Positions 53,068 through 62,678 of a DNA stretch of 64,000 nt are shown here, piece after piece. Made by a program: the position numbers and the translations under genes. The stretch is from Sphingobium baderi (lineage in GTDB: Bacteria > Pseudomonadota > Alphaproteobacteria > Sphingomonadales > Sphingomonadaceae): positions 2,126,501-2,190,500 of the forward strand of contig NZ_CP013264.1 in NCBI RefSeq assembly GCF_001456115.1, written 5' to 3'. Under the pieces are notes generated by a model, which had not been told where the DNA came from, did not search any database, and saw only the letters and a list, made by a program, of their open reading frames with translations. Each line of letters begins with the position of its first letter. The stretch's first letter is position 1.

Positions 53068-55038
53068 ATGAACCGCAAGCGCCTGTTCCTGCTCGTCGGC
53101 ATCGGCGCCCTGCTGCTGTCGGCGGCGGCATTGTGGCAATGGCGCGCACATGAGGCGGATGGAACTGCCCCGCTCGCGCGCGGGATCGCCGCGCTCGTCA
53201 AGGGCGATGCGCGAACGGCTCGCGTCGAGCTTTTGAACGCCATCCGCGCCGACCCGCAGTCCATTCCCGCCCGCATCGCGCAGGCGCAGGCGCTGGTGGA
53301 TCTGGATGACGGGAACGGCGCGCAGGCCGAAATCGAACGCGCACGCGCGCTGGGCGGCAGGCCGGGCGACATGCGGGTGCTGATGGCGCGGGCCTTGCTT
53401 TTGCAGGGGCGTGCGGATGCCGCCCTTGCGGAGATAGAAGCGGACGATATTCCCCCGTCCTTCGCCGGAGCCGCGATGCGGGTCGCCGGGAATATCCACA
53501 TGGCGCGGGGCGATATGGCGGCAGCCGAAGCAGCGTTGGACCGGGCAAGGGAAATGGCCGGGAATGACCCGGAAAGCTGGATCGACACGGGACGCTATCG
53601 GTTGATGATGGGCGATCAGGCTGGCGCCATCGTCGCGGCGGACCGAGCCGTGGCGCTGGCGCCGAAAAATGGCAAGGCCCTGCTGCTTCGAGGGGAACTG
53701 ACGCGAAGCCAATATGGGCTGGTCGCCGCTTTGCCATGGTTCGAGCGAGCGCTGGCCCTCAATCCCGACTCCGTGCCGGTGCTGGAGCAATATGCCGCCA
53801 CACTGGCTGACGCCGGGGAAGCGCGCCGGATGCTGAGCGTCACGCGCCGCCTGCTGGCGCTGACGCCGGGCAATGCGCGGGCGTGGTTCATGCAGGCGGT
53901 CATGGCGGCGCGAGCGGGTCGGGCCGACCTTGCCCGGTCGCTATTGGCGCGGACGCAAGGGCGGCTGGACGGCGAACCGGCGACGATGCTCCTGCGCGGC
54001 GTGCTTCATCTGAACGACGGCAATGCGACGCTGGCCATTGAAGCCCTTGCGCCCCTAGTCCAGCAACAGCCCGACAACGCCATGGCCCGCACTCTGCTGG
54101 GCCGGGCTTATTATCTGGCCGCGGATTTTCCCTCCGCCGCGACGACCCTCGCGCCGATCGTCGCGCAAAGGGATGCCGATCCCTATGTCCTGACGCTCGC
54201 CGCGCGCGCGCAGGAAGCCATGGGCGAGAGGATCATGGCGGACGATATGCTCGCTCGCGCGCTTTGGCCCGATCGCCCCTCGGCCGATCCCTTTGCCAGC
54301 GCGGACGATGCCGCCCTGGCTCGTTCCGCCCCCTCCAATGCCGCCACCGCGCAGGAGAATATTCCCTATATTCGGACGCTGCTCAGCACGGGACAGGCGG
54401 AACAGGCCGTCGCGCGGGCGCGTCTGCTCAGCCAAGCCAATGCCGGTGCGCCCGATGCCTATGTCATATGGGGCGATGCGCTTGGTGCCGCCGGACGGCA
54501 GGGGGAAGCGGTGAAGGCCTATGAAATGGCGGCCAATCTCCGTTTCAGCCGGGATATAGCGCTGCGCCTTGCCGCGGCTTTGCAGCGGGCGGGCGATCCC
54601 GCCCGGTCCATGCAGGTCGTGCATCTGTTCCAGTCGCAAAATCCCGACGACGCGCAAATGCAAAGGCTTGCCGCCGCTGGCTATATGGCGAGCGGAAAAT
54701 GGCGGGAGGCGCTGCGGATGCTGAAAGCGGTGGAGGCGCGCATCGGTTCGAACGATGCCCTGCTCATGGCCGACATGGCCCGTGCGTCGCTGGAAACCGG
54801 CGATGAAGAAAGGGCGCGCGCTTATGCCGCCTTCGCCTATCGCCAGATGCCGGGCAGCCCCATCACGGCGGATGCTTACGGCTGGACCCTGTTCAGAACT
54901 GGCGCGAATGGGCAGGCCGCCGTCGACCTGCTGGAAAAAGCGGTTGCGCTTGCACCGGGGCAGCCCCGTTTGCGGGCGCATCTGGAACAGGCCCGTGCGG
55001 AGCTGGACAAGCGGAAAGATCGCCTCGTGGCCCGATGA
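53068..55038 (+). CDS. TPR protein PrsT-like
   Basis: A 656-residue protein with one N-terminal span (LFLLVGIGALLLSAAAL) and TPR repeats along its length (GNIHMARGDMAAAEAALDRA; MRTLLGRAYYLAADFPSAA-like segments; DAYVIWGDALGAAGRQGEAV). It starts five bases after prsR and fits PrsT of the XrtA exopolysaccharide systems. It probably acts in the periplasm as a scaffold for polymer assembly or secretion. Confidence 0.85.
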   Translation: MNRKRLFLLVGIGALLLSAAALWQWRAHEADGTAPLARGIAALVKGDARTARVELLNAIRADPQSIPARIAQAQALVDLDDGNGAQAEIERARALGGRPGDMRVLMARALLLQGRADAALAEIEADDIPPSFAGAAMRVAGNIHMARGDMAAAEAALDRAREMAGNDPESWIDTGRYRLMMGDQAGAIVAADRAVALAPKNGKALLLRGELTRSQYGLVAALPWFERALALNPDSVPVLEQYAATLADAGEARRMLSVTRRLLALTPGNARAWFMQAVMAARAGRADLARSLLARTQGRLDGEPATMLLRGVLHLNDGNATLAIEALAPLVQQQPDNAMARTLLGRAYYLAADFPSAATTLAPIVAQRDADPYVLTLAARAQEAMGERIMADDMLARALWPDRPSADPFASADDAALARSAPSNAATAQENIPYIRTLLSTGQAEQAVARARLLSQANAGAPDAYVIWGDALGAAGRQGEAVKAYEMAANLRFSRDIALRLAAALQRAGDPARSMQVVHLFQSQNPDDAQMQRLAAAGYMASGKWREALRMLKAVEARIGSNDALLMADMARASLETGDEERARAYAAFAYRQMPGSPITADAYGWTLFRTGANGQAAVDLLEKAVALAPGQPRLRAHLEQARAELDKRKDRLVAR

Positions 55039-55051
55039 CAGGCACGCCGGA

Positions 55052-55396
55052 TCAGGCTTGCTGCGTATCCAGTTCCTCGGGCCGAAGCCCAAGTCGGCGG
55101 ATTTGCGCGGCCACCGGCGGCCACACATCTTCCAGGAAGTGTTTGCGTTCGGCTTCCCGCAGGCGGCGAGTGGCGCCGTCCGCCACAAACATGCCGACGC
55201 CGCGTTTCACGATAACCAGGCCGTCGTCCTGAAAACTTTGATAGGCTTTCGCCACCGTCAGGGGATTGGCGCCCTGTTGCGCGGCGAACGCGCGAACGGA
55301 CGGGAGCAGATCGCCATCGCTATACTCGCCATCCAATATGGATGCGGCGATGGTGTCGCGGAGGCGCAGATAAACGGGCTTGCTGTCGTCGGCCAT
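55052..55396 (-). CDS. GntR-family regulator, YtrA type
   Basis: A 114-residue GntR winged helix (KPVYLRLRDTIAASILDGEY, LLPSVRAFAAQQGANPLTVA, LVIVKRGVGMFVA) with a short C-terminal helical tail, the YtrA subfamily layout. Such regulators often control adjacent ABC transporters; none is here. It is convergent with prsT, 14 bases apart. Confidence 0.9.
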   Translation of the reverse strand: MADDSKPVYLRLRDTIAASILDGEYSDGDLLPSVRAFAAQQGANPLTVAKAYQSFQDDGLVIVKRGVGMFVADGATRRLREAERKHFLEDVWPPVAAQIRRLGLRPEELDTQQA

Positions 55397-55468
55397 GGTG
55401 CATCAGTGCCATAATACAGCATCGCGGGTCAAGCCATAGCATTACGGAATGACGGCTTTTCGCTATAT

Positions 55469-56050
55469 TTATCTGTCCCAGAGCGAAACTATCTTGTCAT
55501 AATCTGGCCTTGGCCGTTCTTCGAGCGACTTCCCGGACGTGCCCAGAAAGACGAAACCGGCAATGCGTTCGCCTTCATGGCCGAAGGCAGCCCGCACATC
55601 CTCATTATAAGCGGGCCAGCCCGTCAGCCATCCTCCGGCAAAGCCAAGCGCATGGGCAGCATGGAGCAGGTTCATGATGGCGGCTCCCGCCGACAATTCC
55701 TGCTCCCATGCGGGAATCTTGCTGTCCAAAACAGGCGATGACAGGGCGACCACCAATGCGGGCGCCTGATGCGCGAACTGGTGCATGGCTTCTATCTCAA
55801 GCCGTCCCGCATCGGATTTTTCCTTCCGATATGCGGCTTCCAGCAGGTCGGCCAGCGTCGTGCGCTTTTCCTGCGGCACGATGACGAAGCGCCAGGGAAA
55901 GAGCTTCCCATGGTCGGGGGTGCGGGACGCGATCTCCAGAATCTGTCGCAGTTGGCCGGTATCGGGGCCGGGCGCGATCAGGTTGCGCGGTTTACCGGAA
56001 CGGCGCGTGCGAAGCAGCGAAAGCGGGGTCGTGCGGTCGTTGAAAGTCAC
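55469..56050 (-). CDS. Nitroreductase, YdjA-like
   Basis: A 193-residue FMN-dependent nitroreductase: LRTRRSGKPRNLI near the N-terminus, RTPDHGKLFPWRFVIV, GAAIMNLLHAAHALGFAGGW, GFVFLGTS. These are the motifs of the small NfnB/YdjA subgroup. The substrate is unknown. It is divergent from the peptide transporter, 126 bases away. Confidence 0.92.
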   Translation of the reverse strand: MTFNDRTTPLSLLRTRRSGKPRNLIAPGPDTGQLRQILEIASRTPDHGKLFPWRFVIVPQEKRTTLADLLEAAYRKEKSDAGRLEIEAMHQFAHQAPALVVALSSPVLDSKIPAWEQELSAGAAIMNLLHAAHALGFAGGWLTGWPAYNEDVRAAFGHEGERIAGFVFLGTSGKSLEERPRPDYDKIVSLWDR

Positions 56051-56176
56051 ATTTCTCTCTTCGATTGTTTGCGTGCTTTGTAATGATATTCTTCACACGC
56101 GCAATTTCTTCGCTAGGTTCCTGCCCATGCCAAGGCTCTGCAAAGGGCCGGGAAGCATAGCAAGGGAGTTACAATC

Positions 56177-57985
56177 ATGGCCAATCCATCCGCCGGTAGA
56201 GATACCGGCGCGGATGCGGCCCGTCAGCCCGTGGACGACCGACCGCAGTGGTTCGGCCATCCGCGACAACTGGCGCGGCTTTTCACGACCGAAATGTGGG
56301 AGCGGTTCGGTTATTACGGGATGCGGGCGCTGCTGACGCTCTACCTGACCAAGCATTTCCTTTTCGACGACCAGACAACCAACGGCATTTACGGCGGCTT
56401 TACCGCCCTTGTCTATCTGACGCCGCTGGTCGGCGGGCTGATCGCTGACCGCTATCTGGGCGCGAAACGCTCGATCAAGTTCGGCGCGCTGATGATGGCG
56501 CTGGGCTATTTCATCCTCTGTTTCGGTGGAGAAACGGCCAAACCTCATGCGATCGTCGACGGACAGCGCTATGAAGTGCAGGTCGAGAATTTCGTCGATC
56601 GACCTACCAGCACGGGATCGGAAAAACGCTTCCTCGTCGATGGCGGCCAACGCCTCGAAATACGCGGCAATGAAGATGGCACCGTGTCCCTGCTCGACAG
56701 CAGCGGTCATGTTTCGCGCACCGTCGAAAAAGGTGGTTTCAAGGCGGATGGCGAACGCGCACCGCTTTATACGATGCTGCTCCTCATCGGCCTTTCCATG
56801 GTCACGGTCGGCAATGGCTTCTTCAAGCCCAATATCTCCACCATCGTCGGTGAGCTTTATGAAAAGGGCGACCGGCGCAGGGATGCGGGTTTCACCATAT
56901 TCTATATGGGCATCAATGTGGGATCGCTCTTCTCGCAGCTTCTTTGTCCATTGCTGGCCGATACGGTCGGCTGGTGGGCGGGCTTTGGCCTTGCGGCGCT
57001 GGGCATGGTTTTCAGTTGGAGCCTGGTCCAGTTCGATGGCGGCAAACTATCCGGCTATGGTGAAACGCCACCGCAGTCCGGCCCGGACCGCAGCCTGCTG
57101 ATCTATGCGGGCGCGGTATTGGCGGTGCCGTTGGCCTGGTTTCTCTTCGTCAACCTGATGCACAATGCGGACGCGAAGGCGGGCGAGGGGATCATCGCCT
57201 ACCTGCTGTCGCTGCCGATCATGGGCAAAGTGCTGTTCGCGACCTTCATCCTGTCGATTCCCGGCATCCTCCTGTGGTCCTGGTTCGAAGGGAGCCGGGC
57301 CGAGTTTCAGATGATGCTGGCAGCGATGGTGCTGGTGGTGTTCAACGTGGTATTCTGGACCCTGTTCGAACAGGCCGGATCGTCGCTGACGCTGTTTGCG
57401 GACCGGAATACGGACCTGTCGGTTTTCGGACTGTTTTCGATCAGTGCCGGGCAGACGCAGTTCTTCAATGCCTTCTTCATCGTTACTCTGGCGCCTCTGT
57501 TCGGCATCATGTGGAACGCGCTGGCGAAAAGGGGGCGGGAACCGTCCATCCCCGTCAAATTCGCCATTGCCCTCATCGGTGTGGGCGTCGGGTTCCTGTT
57601 CCTCGTCTGGGGCGCGCATCATGCCGGGGCGGATTTCAAGGTCGCGATCTGGTGGCTTGCCGGACTCTACCTTATCCATTCCGCGGCCGAGCTGTGCATA
57701 TCCCCCGTCGGCCTTTCCATGATCACCAAGCTGTCGCTCGCGCGGGTCGTCGGGCTGATGATGGGCGTGTGGTTCCTGTCGATTTCCGTGGCGCAATACG
57801 TGGCGGGCATGGTCGCGCAGGTCGCCAGCGTCGAAACCGTGGGGGGACAGGTGACCAACCTCAAGCTCAGCCTCGATACCTATGTCGGCGTATTCTGGAC
57901 CATCGGCATCGCGGCAGCAGGGATCGGCGCGACGCTGCTGATCGTGGCGCCGCTGATCAAGCGATGGATGCACGGCGTGCAATGA
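56177..57985 (+). CDS. POT-family proton-dependent peptide transporter
   Basis: A 602-residue MFS protein of the PTR/POT family. The ERFGYYGMRALLTLYLTKH motif is at the N-terminus and GADxF-like NVVFWTLFEQAGSSLTLF lies mid-protein, with about 14 spans. A soluble insert of some 90 residues follows the third span (FVDRPTSTGSEKRFLVDGG, NEDGTVSLLDSSG). It imports di- and tripeptides with protons. The insert makes it longer than DtpT-type proteins (about 500). Confidence 0.92.
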   Translation: MANPSAGRDTGADAARQPVDDRPQWFGHPRQLARLFTTEMWERFGYYGMRALLTLYLTKHFLFDDQTTNGIYGGFTALVYLTPLVGGLIADRYLGAKRSIKFGALMMALGYFILCFGGETAKPHAIVDGQRYEVQVENFVDRPTSTGSEKRFLVDGGQRLEIRGNEDGTVSLLDSSGHVSRTVEKGGFKADGERAPLYTMLLLIGLSMVTVGNGFFKPNISTIVGELYEKGDRRRDAGFTIFYMGINVGSLFSQLLCPLLADTVGWWAGFGLAALGMVFSWSLVQFDGGKLSGYGETPPQSGPDRSLLIYAGAVLAVPLAWFLFVNLMHNADAKAGEGIIAYLLSLPIMGKVLFATFILSIPGILLWSWFEGSRAEFQMMLAAMVLVVFNVVFWTLFEQAGSSLTLFADRNTDLSVFGLFSISAGQTQFFNAFFIVTLAPLFGIMWNALAKRGREPSIPVKFAIALIGVGVGFLFLVWGAHHAGADFKVAIWWLAGLYLIHSAAELCISPVGLSMITKLSLARVVGLMMGVWFLSISVAQYVAGMVAQVASVETVGGQVTNLKLSLDTYVGVFWTIGIAAAGIGATLLIVAPLIKRWMHGVQ

Positions 57986-58101
57986 TGAAGGCGCGCGCAT
58001 GGGCGCGGGCCTTGGCTGCCTGCGCCGGAACTGGATTGGCCGCAGCCTGTGGCGCACCGCTATGCGAACCCTGCGCCGCAGTCATTGCCCAAGGCCCATG
58101 A
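57982..58101 (+). CDS. Small lipoprotein-like peptide, 39 aa
   Basis: The ATG overlaps the transporter stop (ATGA). The product has a positive start, a hydrophobic segment and LAAACG, which resembles a lipobox, then Cys-rich CEPCAAV. Translation coupling supports it; nothing else does. It may be a mature peptide of about 16 residues or a chance frame. Confidence 0.35.
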   Translation: MMKARAWARALAACAGTGLAAACGAPLCEPCAAVIAQGP

Positions 58102-58148
58102 CTGGTGAGGCCGGGAGGGAGGGGGCCGTGTGCCTCCTCCCTCAATAG

Positions 58149-58616
58149 CTAACGCGCAGCGCCCCAGATGTCCTCAGCCTTGATAAATCCCTTCTGTCCG
58201 CGGACGTCGAAGGCGCACCAGCCGTTCGAACAGGAGGAAAGCCGGCCGACGACGCCTTTTTCCGCGCGGAACAGCGACCGTGCGTCGTCACGCGGGGATT
58301 CGCGCATCGGCGCTATTTCGGATGTCACGATGGCGGTGGGGGTGTCGCTGAGCAGCCGGACATGCATCCAACCCTGCGCGCCGGACGAATCCTCGACCTT
58401 GCGCCACAGGCCCAGCACCTGAACCACCTTCACCGGCAGGTCGCGGCGGCGATAGACCCAGTTGGACGGATAGTCGAGGCTGGGGCCGACACGCATCCGC
58501 GCCTCATCCTGGGCCAGCGAAGCCCAATAGGGCACCGGCTTGTTCGGCGCGGCATGGCCGTGCCCAGCAACCGACAAGGCGCCGATCATGCCAGCGGCCA
58601 GCAAAAACCCCTTCAT
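58149..58616 (-). CDS. Exported SH3-domain protein
   Basis: A 155-residue protein with signal peptide (KGFLLAAGMIGALSVAGHGH) and two bacterial SH3-like repeats (ARMRVGPSLDYPSNWVYRRR, LPVKVVQVLGLWRKVEDSSG; then IAPMRESPRDDARSLFRAEK, GVVGRLSSCSNGWCAFDVRG). Such proteins bind cell-wall components. The start at 58616 removes an unlikely N-terminal extension. Confidence 0.88.
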   Translation of the reverse strand: MKGFLLAAGMIGALSVAGHGHAAPNKPVPYWASLAQDEARMRVGPSLDYPSNWVYRRRDLPVKVVQVLGLWRKVEDSSGAQGWMHVRLLSDTPTAIVTSEIAPMRESPRDDARSLFRAEKGVVGRLSSCSNGWCAFDVRGQKGFIKAEDIWGAAR

Positions 58617-58741
58617 CTCTTGATCCGTTCCCTTATCGCCAGATCGCGACCATAGCCGCTGGTCCCCGGTTGCGACAACCGCTGTCTTGCGGGCCGCCAC
58701 AAGGCGCTTGACCGGCAGGCTGGGGGAGAATAGCCGAGGCC

Positions 58742-59740
58742 ATGGCCAAGAAACCGCGCCCCGCCAAACCGCGTGTCATCGTCACGCGCCGACTGCCTCC
58801 CAATGTAGAGGCGCGCATGGCCGAACTGTTCGATGCCAGTTTCAATGTCGGCGATGTACCGATGGATCGCCCCGCGCTGATCCGCGCCATGGCGCAATGC
58901 GACGTGCTGGTCCCGTGCATCAGCGACCAGATCGACGGCGCTCTGATCGAAGCCGCGCCCGAGCGGTTGCAGTTGATCGCCAGCTTTGGCAGCGGCGTCG
59001 ATCATATCGATCTGGGTGCTGCCCGGCAAAAGGGCATTATCGTCACCAACACGCCGGGTGTCCTGACGGAAGATACCGCCGACATGACGATGGCGCTCAT
59101 CCTGTCGGTGCCGCGCCGCCTGGCCGAAGGAGAAAAGCTGGTCCGTTCCGGCGAGTGGCGTGGATGGAGCCCTTCGGGGATGCTGGGCCACCGCATCGGC
59201 GGCAAGAAGCTGGGCATTATCGGCATGGGCCGGATAGGCCGGGCCGTGGCTCGCCGCGCCTGCGCCTTTGGGCTCACCATCGCCTATCATAATCGCCACC
59301 GCCTGCCCTTTGAGGTGGAACAGGAACTGGAGGCGAGCTGGTGCCCGGAACTGGACGGGCTGCTGGAAACGTCGGACATCATCTCGATCAATTGCCCGCT
59401 GAATGCGGACAGCAGGGGAATGATCGACGCGCGGCGGATCGCGTTGCTCACGCCAGATGCTTATCTCATCAACACGTCGCGCGCAGAAATCGTGGACGAA
59501 CCGGCATTGATCGCGGCGCTCAACGAAGGCCGGATCGCGGGGGCGGGGCTGGACGTTTATATGCATGAGCCAGCCGTGGACGCGGACCTGCTGTCGCTTT
59601 CCAACGTCGTCCTTCTGCCTCACATGGGATCGGCGACATTCGAGGGGCGCGACGCGACGGGCGCCCGCGTGATCGCCAATATCCGCAGTTGGGTCGACGG
59701 GCACCGCCCACCCAATCAGGTGCTGGAAGGCTGGGTCTAG
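58742..59740 (+). CDS. D-2-hydroxyacid dehydrogenase
   Basis: A 332-residue NAD(P)-dependent enzyme of the GyaR/glyoxylate reductase type. The Rossmann motif is GMGRIGRAVARR; active-site residues are Arg in NTSRAEIVDE, Glu in YMHEPAVD and His in LLPHMGSATFEGR. NTPGVLTEDTADMTMALIL is typical. It reduces a 2-keto acid such as glyoxylate or hydroxypyruvate. Divergent from the SH3 gene. Confidence 0.93.
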   Translation: MAKKPRPAKPRVIVTRRLPPNVEARMAELFDASFNVGDVPMDRPALIRAMAQCDVLVPCISDQIDGALIEAAPERLQLIASFGSGVDHIDLGAARQKGIIVTNTPGVLTEDTADMTMALILSVPRRLAEGEKLVRSGEWRGWSPSGMLGHRIGGKKLGIIGMGRIGRAVARRACAFGLTIAYHNRHRLPFEVEQELEASWCPELDGLLETSDIISINCPLNADSRGMIDARRIALLTPDAYLINTSRAEIVDEPALIAALNEGRIAGAGLDVYMHEPAVDADLLSLSNVVLLPHMGSATFEGRDATGARVIANIRSWVDGHRPPNQVLEGWV

Positions 59741-60013
59741 GGGCGGGTTCCCTATTCAAAGGCGATGTCTCCGCATTAGAGCGCCCCCACTTGTCGGCCG
59801 ATTTGGGTGGGGAGCGGATACAGCTTTGCCCCTCGCCCCTGGGGAGAGGGGGCCGATACGGCGCATTTCTCCCTCCTCCAGCTTCGCCTAACTCGCTGCG
59901 CGAGCAAGGCTTCATATCCTCCCTTTCCCCTGCGGGAGAAGGGAACAGGAACGTTCCTACCTGATCGCTAATGGCCGTTGGCCGCGGGTCATTTGCAAAT
60001 AATGATCGCTTTC
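59741..60013. repeat. Intergenic with palindromic C/G-rich repeats
   Basis: No gene seen. Two short palindromes occur, CCCCTCGCCCCTGGGGAGAG near 59829 and TTTCCCCTGCGGGAGAAGGG near 59927. They flank a 70-base AT-poorer spacer. The layout is typical of dispersed intergenic palindromes of proteobacteria. It also separates two convergent genes, so read-through control is possible. Confidence 0.5.
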
Positions 60014-60907
60014 TCAAAACCAGAAGCGCATGCCCGTCACCAGCCTCACGGCGCGGGGATGGTCGCCCTCTGCCCGCATTTCCGCCGCTTCCGTGCCATA
60101 GACACCGCGCCATTCCACGCCGACATAGGGGGTGAAACGCGGCTCGATCATATAATGGAGCCGTGCCCCCAGCTCCGCTTCCCGCAGCACTTTCCCCTGT
60201 CCCGCGAATTTCAGTTCCGCACGGGGCGTCAGGATCAGCCGCTGCGTCAGGCGCATGTCGTGGCTGGCTTCCACCCGCGCGAACAGGTCGCCCTTGTCCG
60301 ACAGGAAAGCGGCCGCCTCCACCTTGAACCAATAGGGCGCCAGTCCTTCGATCCCGATCACGGCATAGCTGCGCGCGGGCGTGGGGCGAATATCCTGCCG
60401 GATGCCAGCCTGAAGATTGAACCATGGGTCGAGCGCGTGGGACCAGAGCGCCTGCACCTCGGCGCTGTCGAGGCGGCGGCCCCGGCTTCCTTCACCCTCC
60501 GTCTTGATGGTGAGCCGGTCCGTGTCCCCGCCGAACCATGCTTCGCCCGCCCAGCGATATCCGTCGCGCCCCTTGCCCATCTGCGCTTCGAGCTGGTCTA
60601 TCAGGATCATGCTGTGCGCCATTCCGCCATTTTCGTGGGCAAGCAGAGCGCGGGCACGTTTCATGGCATCGGGTTCAAAGATCCCGTCCGCGGCATGATC
60701 CGCCGGAATGGGTGGCGCGGAGGCTGGTGCGCTTTCCATGGAATGACCCATGCCATGATGCGCGCCATGGCCTTCGTCGGCCTGTGGAGGTGTTGGATGG
60801 GCAGGCCGCGCTTCCATCGAAGGCATGGCGTGACCGGCATGATGATCATGCTCCTGCGCTATGGCGGGCGCGGTGAGGAGCAGCAGCGGCAGAAAAGCGA
60901 TCTTCAT
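60014..60907 (-). CDS. copB: Copper resistance protein B (outer membrane)
   Basis: A 297-residue CopB. A signal peptide is followed by a His/Met-rich metal-binding stretch (HDHHAGHAMPSM, GHGAHHGMGHSM) and a C-terminal beta barrel (RWAGEAWFGGDTDRLTIKTE, ALDPWFNLQAGIRQD, YVGVEWRGVYG) ending MRFWF. It acts in the outer membrane with CopA. Its start overlaps the copA stop by four bases. Confidence 0.95.
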   Translation of the reverse strand: MKIAFLPLLLLTAPAIAQEHDHHAGHAMPSMEARPAHPTPPQADEGHGAHHGMGHSMESAPASAPPIPADHAADGIFEPDAMKRARALLAHENGGMAHSMILIDQLEAQMGKGRDGYRWAGEAWFGGDTDRLTIKTEGEGSRGRRLDSAEVQALWSHALDPWFNLQAGIRQDIRPTPARSYAVIGIEGLAPYWFKVEAAAFLSDKGDLFARVEASHDMRLTQRLILTPRAELKFAGQGKVLREAELGARLHYMIEPRFTPYVGVEWRGVYGTEAAEMRAEGDHPRAVRLVTGMRFWF

Positions 60908-62670
60908 GCCTCATCCTCCCGCACGGTCACTATGCGGAACATGCCGGAATGCATGTGGAGCAGCATATGGCAGTGAAAGGCCCAGTCGCCCGGCGCGTCG
61001 GCGGTCAGATCGAAACTCAGCTTGCCGCCGGGCAGCACATTGACCGTATGCTTGCGCGGTTTCGCGGTTTCGTCGCCTCCCGTCACCAGTTCGAAAAAAT
61101 GGCCGTGCAGATGGATGGGGTGCGGCATCATCGTGTCGTTGATGAGCGTCACGCGCGCACGCTCCCCCAGCCGAAAAGGGATAGGGTCCGCGCCGTCGCT
61201 ATATTTAACGCCGTCGAAGGACCACATGTAACGTTCCATATTGGCTGTCAGATGCAGTTCGATTTCCCGCGCGGGCGGTCGCGTATCGGGATTGGGCAGG
61301 GCAGCCACCAGGTCGCGATAAGTCAGGACGCGGTGGGAAACATGCTCCAGTCCCGTGGGCCGGTCGCCTGAACGATCCACCGGCATCGGAGAGAGGCTCG
61401 CGACGCCGGGACCGAGCGGCACTTGCGGGGCGACCGAAGGATCGCGCATCTTCATCGAACCATGATCCATGGGAGCAGAGGAGGCAGGCATGGAATGGTT
61501 CATCCCCTCATGACCCATGGCGGTATGGTCCATCCCGCCGTGGCTCATCCCGCCATGATCCATTCCCATATCGCGCATCGTCAGCAACGGGCGTTCCCGC
61601 ATGGCCGGAATGTCCGCCACCATCCCCATTTGCGGGGCGAGCGTGGCGCGGCATTGGCCGGATCGGTCGATAGCCTCCGCCACGAAGCCATAGGCCCGAT
61701 GCTCCTGCGGCTGGACAAGGACATCATAGGTTTCGGCAATGGCGATCTGGAATTCGTCGGTCTCCACCGGACGCACATCCTGCCCATCCGCTTGCACCAC
61801 CGTCATGGGCAGGCCGGGCAGGCGGATGTTGAAATTCGTCATCGCCGATGCGTTGACGATACGGAGCCGAACCGTTTCGCCGGGCGTGAACAGGCCGGTC
61901 CAGTTGGCCCCGTTGTCATGCCCGTTGATGAGGTAGCTGTAAGCCGCGCCCGTCACATCGGAAATATCGGTCGGGTCCATCCGCATCGCGGCCCAGTCCA
62001 GCCGTTCCCCAAGCGGCTGGCCGCGTCCCTCCAGCAGGCCCGCCACGGTCTGCCGCTGCCGGTTATAATAGCCCCCCATCTGCTTCAGCCGCCGCAGCAG
62101 GATATGCGGATGCGTGAAGCTCCAGTCGGAGAGGACGAGAATATGCTCGCGATCCGCTGTCACCCCGTTGCCATGGGCTGGGTCTATGACGATGGCGCCA
62201 TAGAGGCCCATTGCTTCCTGCATGTTGGAATGGCTGTGATACCAATAGGTGCCCGCCTGCCGGACCGGGAAATCATAGGTGAAGGTTTCGCCAGGTCCGA
62301 TCCCCGGAAAGCTGATCCCCGGTACACCGTCATATTGGAACGGGACCAGCAGGCCATGCCAATGGATGGAGCTGTCCTCGTCCAGCGTGTTGGTGACGGC
62401 GATGCGAACATTCTGGCCCTCGCGCAGGCGGATGAGCGGTGCGGGAAAGGCGTCGTTCACCGTCACGGCATGGCCCTGCCTGTCGCCTAGCGCAAAGGGG
62501 CTATGGCCGATGCTGAGCGCTATGTCCTCGCCCGATAATGTGCCGCCTTGGCCCGGCAGGATGCCATGGCTTCCGCTGCGTGCCCATGCGGGCGAAAGGG
62601 CGGGGAGCAGCAAGCCGGCGGCGGTGGCGCGGATAAGGGTGCGGCGATCCAGATGGGACGAAAGGTTCAT
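60904..62670 (-). CDS. copA: Multicopper oxidase CopA
   Basis: A 588-residue periplasmic copper oxidase with Tat signal (DRRTLIRATAAGLLLP). The copper ligands are in HWHGLLVPFQYDGV, YWYHSHSN, HPIHLHGHFFEL and WAFHCHMLLHMHSGM. A Met-rich insert (DHGGMSHGGMDH, then MGHEGMNHSMP) is typical of PcoA/CopA. It oxidises cuprous copper or catechols. The gene is the fourth of a five-gene minus-strand run. Confidence 0.97.
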   Translation of the reverse strand: MNLSSHLDRRTLIRATAAGLLLPALSPAWARSGSHGILPGQGGTLSGEDIALSIGHSPFALGDRQGHAVTVNDAFPAPLIRLREGQNVRIAVTNTLDEDSSIHWHGLLVPFQYDGVPGISFPGIGPGETFTYDFPVRQAGTYWYHSHSNMQEAMGLYGAIVIDPAHGNGVTADREHILVLSDWSFTHPHILLRRLKQMGGYYNRQRQTVAGLLEGRGQPLGERLDWAAMRMDPTDISDVTGAAYSYLINGHDNGANWTGLFTPGETVRLRIVNASAMTNFNIRLPGLPMTVVQADGQDVRPVETDEFQIAIAETYDVLVQPQEHRAYGFVAEAIDRSGQCRATLAPQMGMVADIPAMRERPLLTMRDMGMDHGGMSHGGMDHTAMGHEGMNHSMPASSAPMDHGSMKMRDPSVAPQVPLGPGVASLSPMPVDRSGDRPTGLEHVSHRVLTYRDLVAALPNPDTRPPAREIELHLTANMERYMWSFDGVKYSDGADPIPFRLGERARVTLINDTMMPHPIHLHGHFFELVTGGDETAKPRKHTVNVLPGGKLSFDLTADAPGDWAFHCHMLLHMHSGMFRIVTVREDEA

Positions 62671-62678
62671 GCCTTCCT

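Noticed and set aside
59520..60425. 301-codon minus-strand frame
   Set aside because: It spans the dehydrogenase end, a repeat region and part of copB in the wrong frame.
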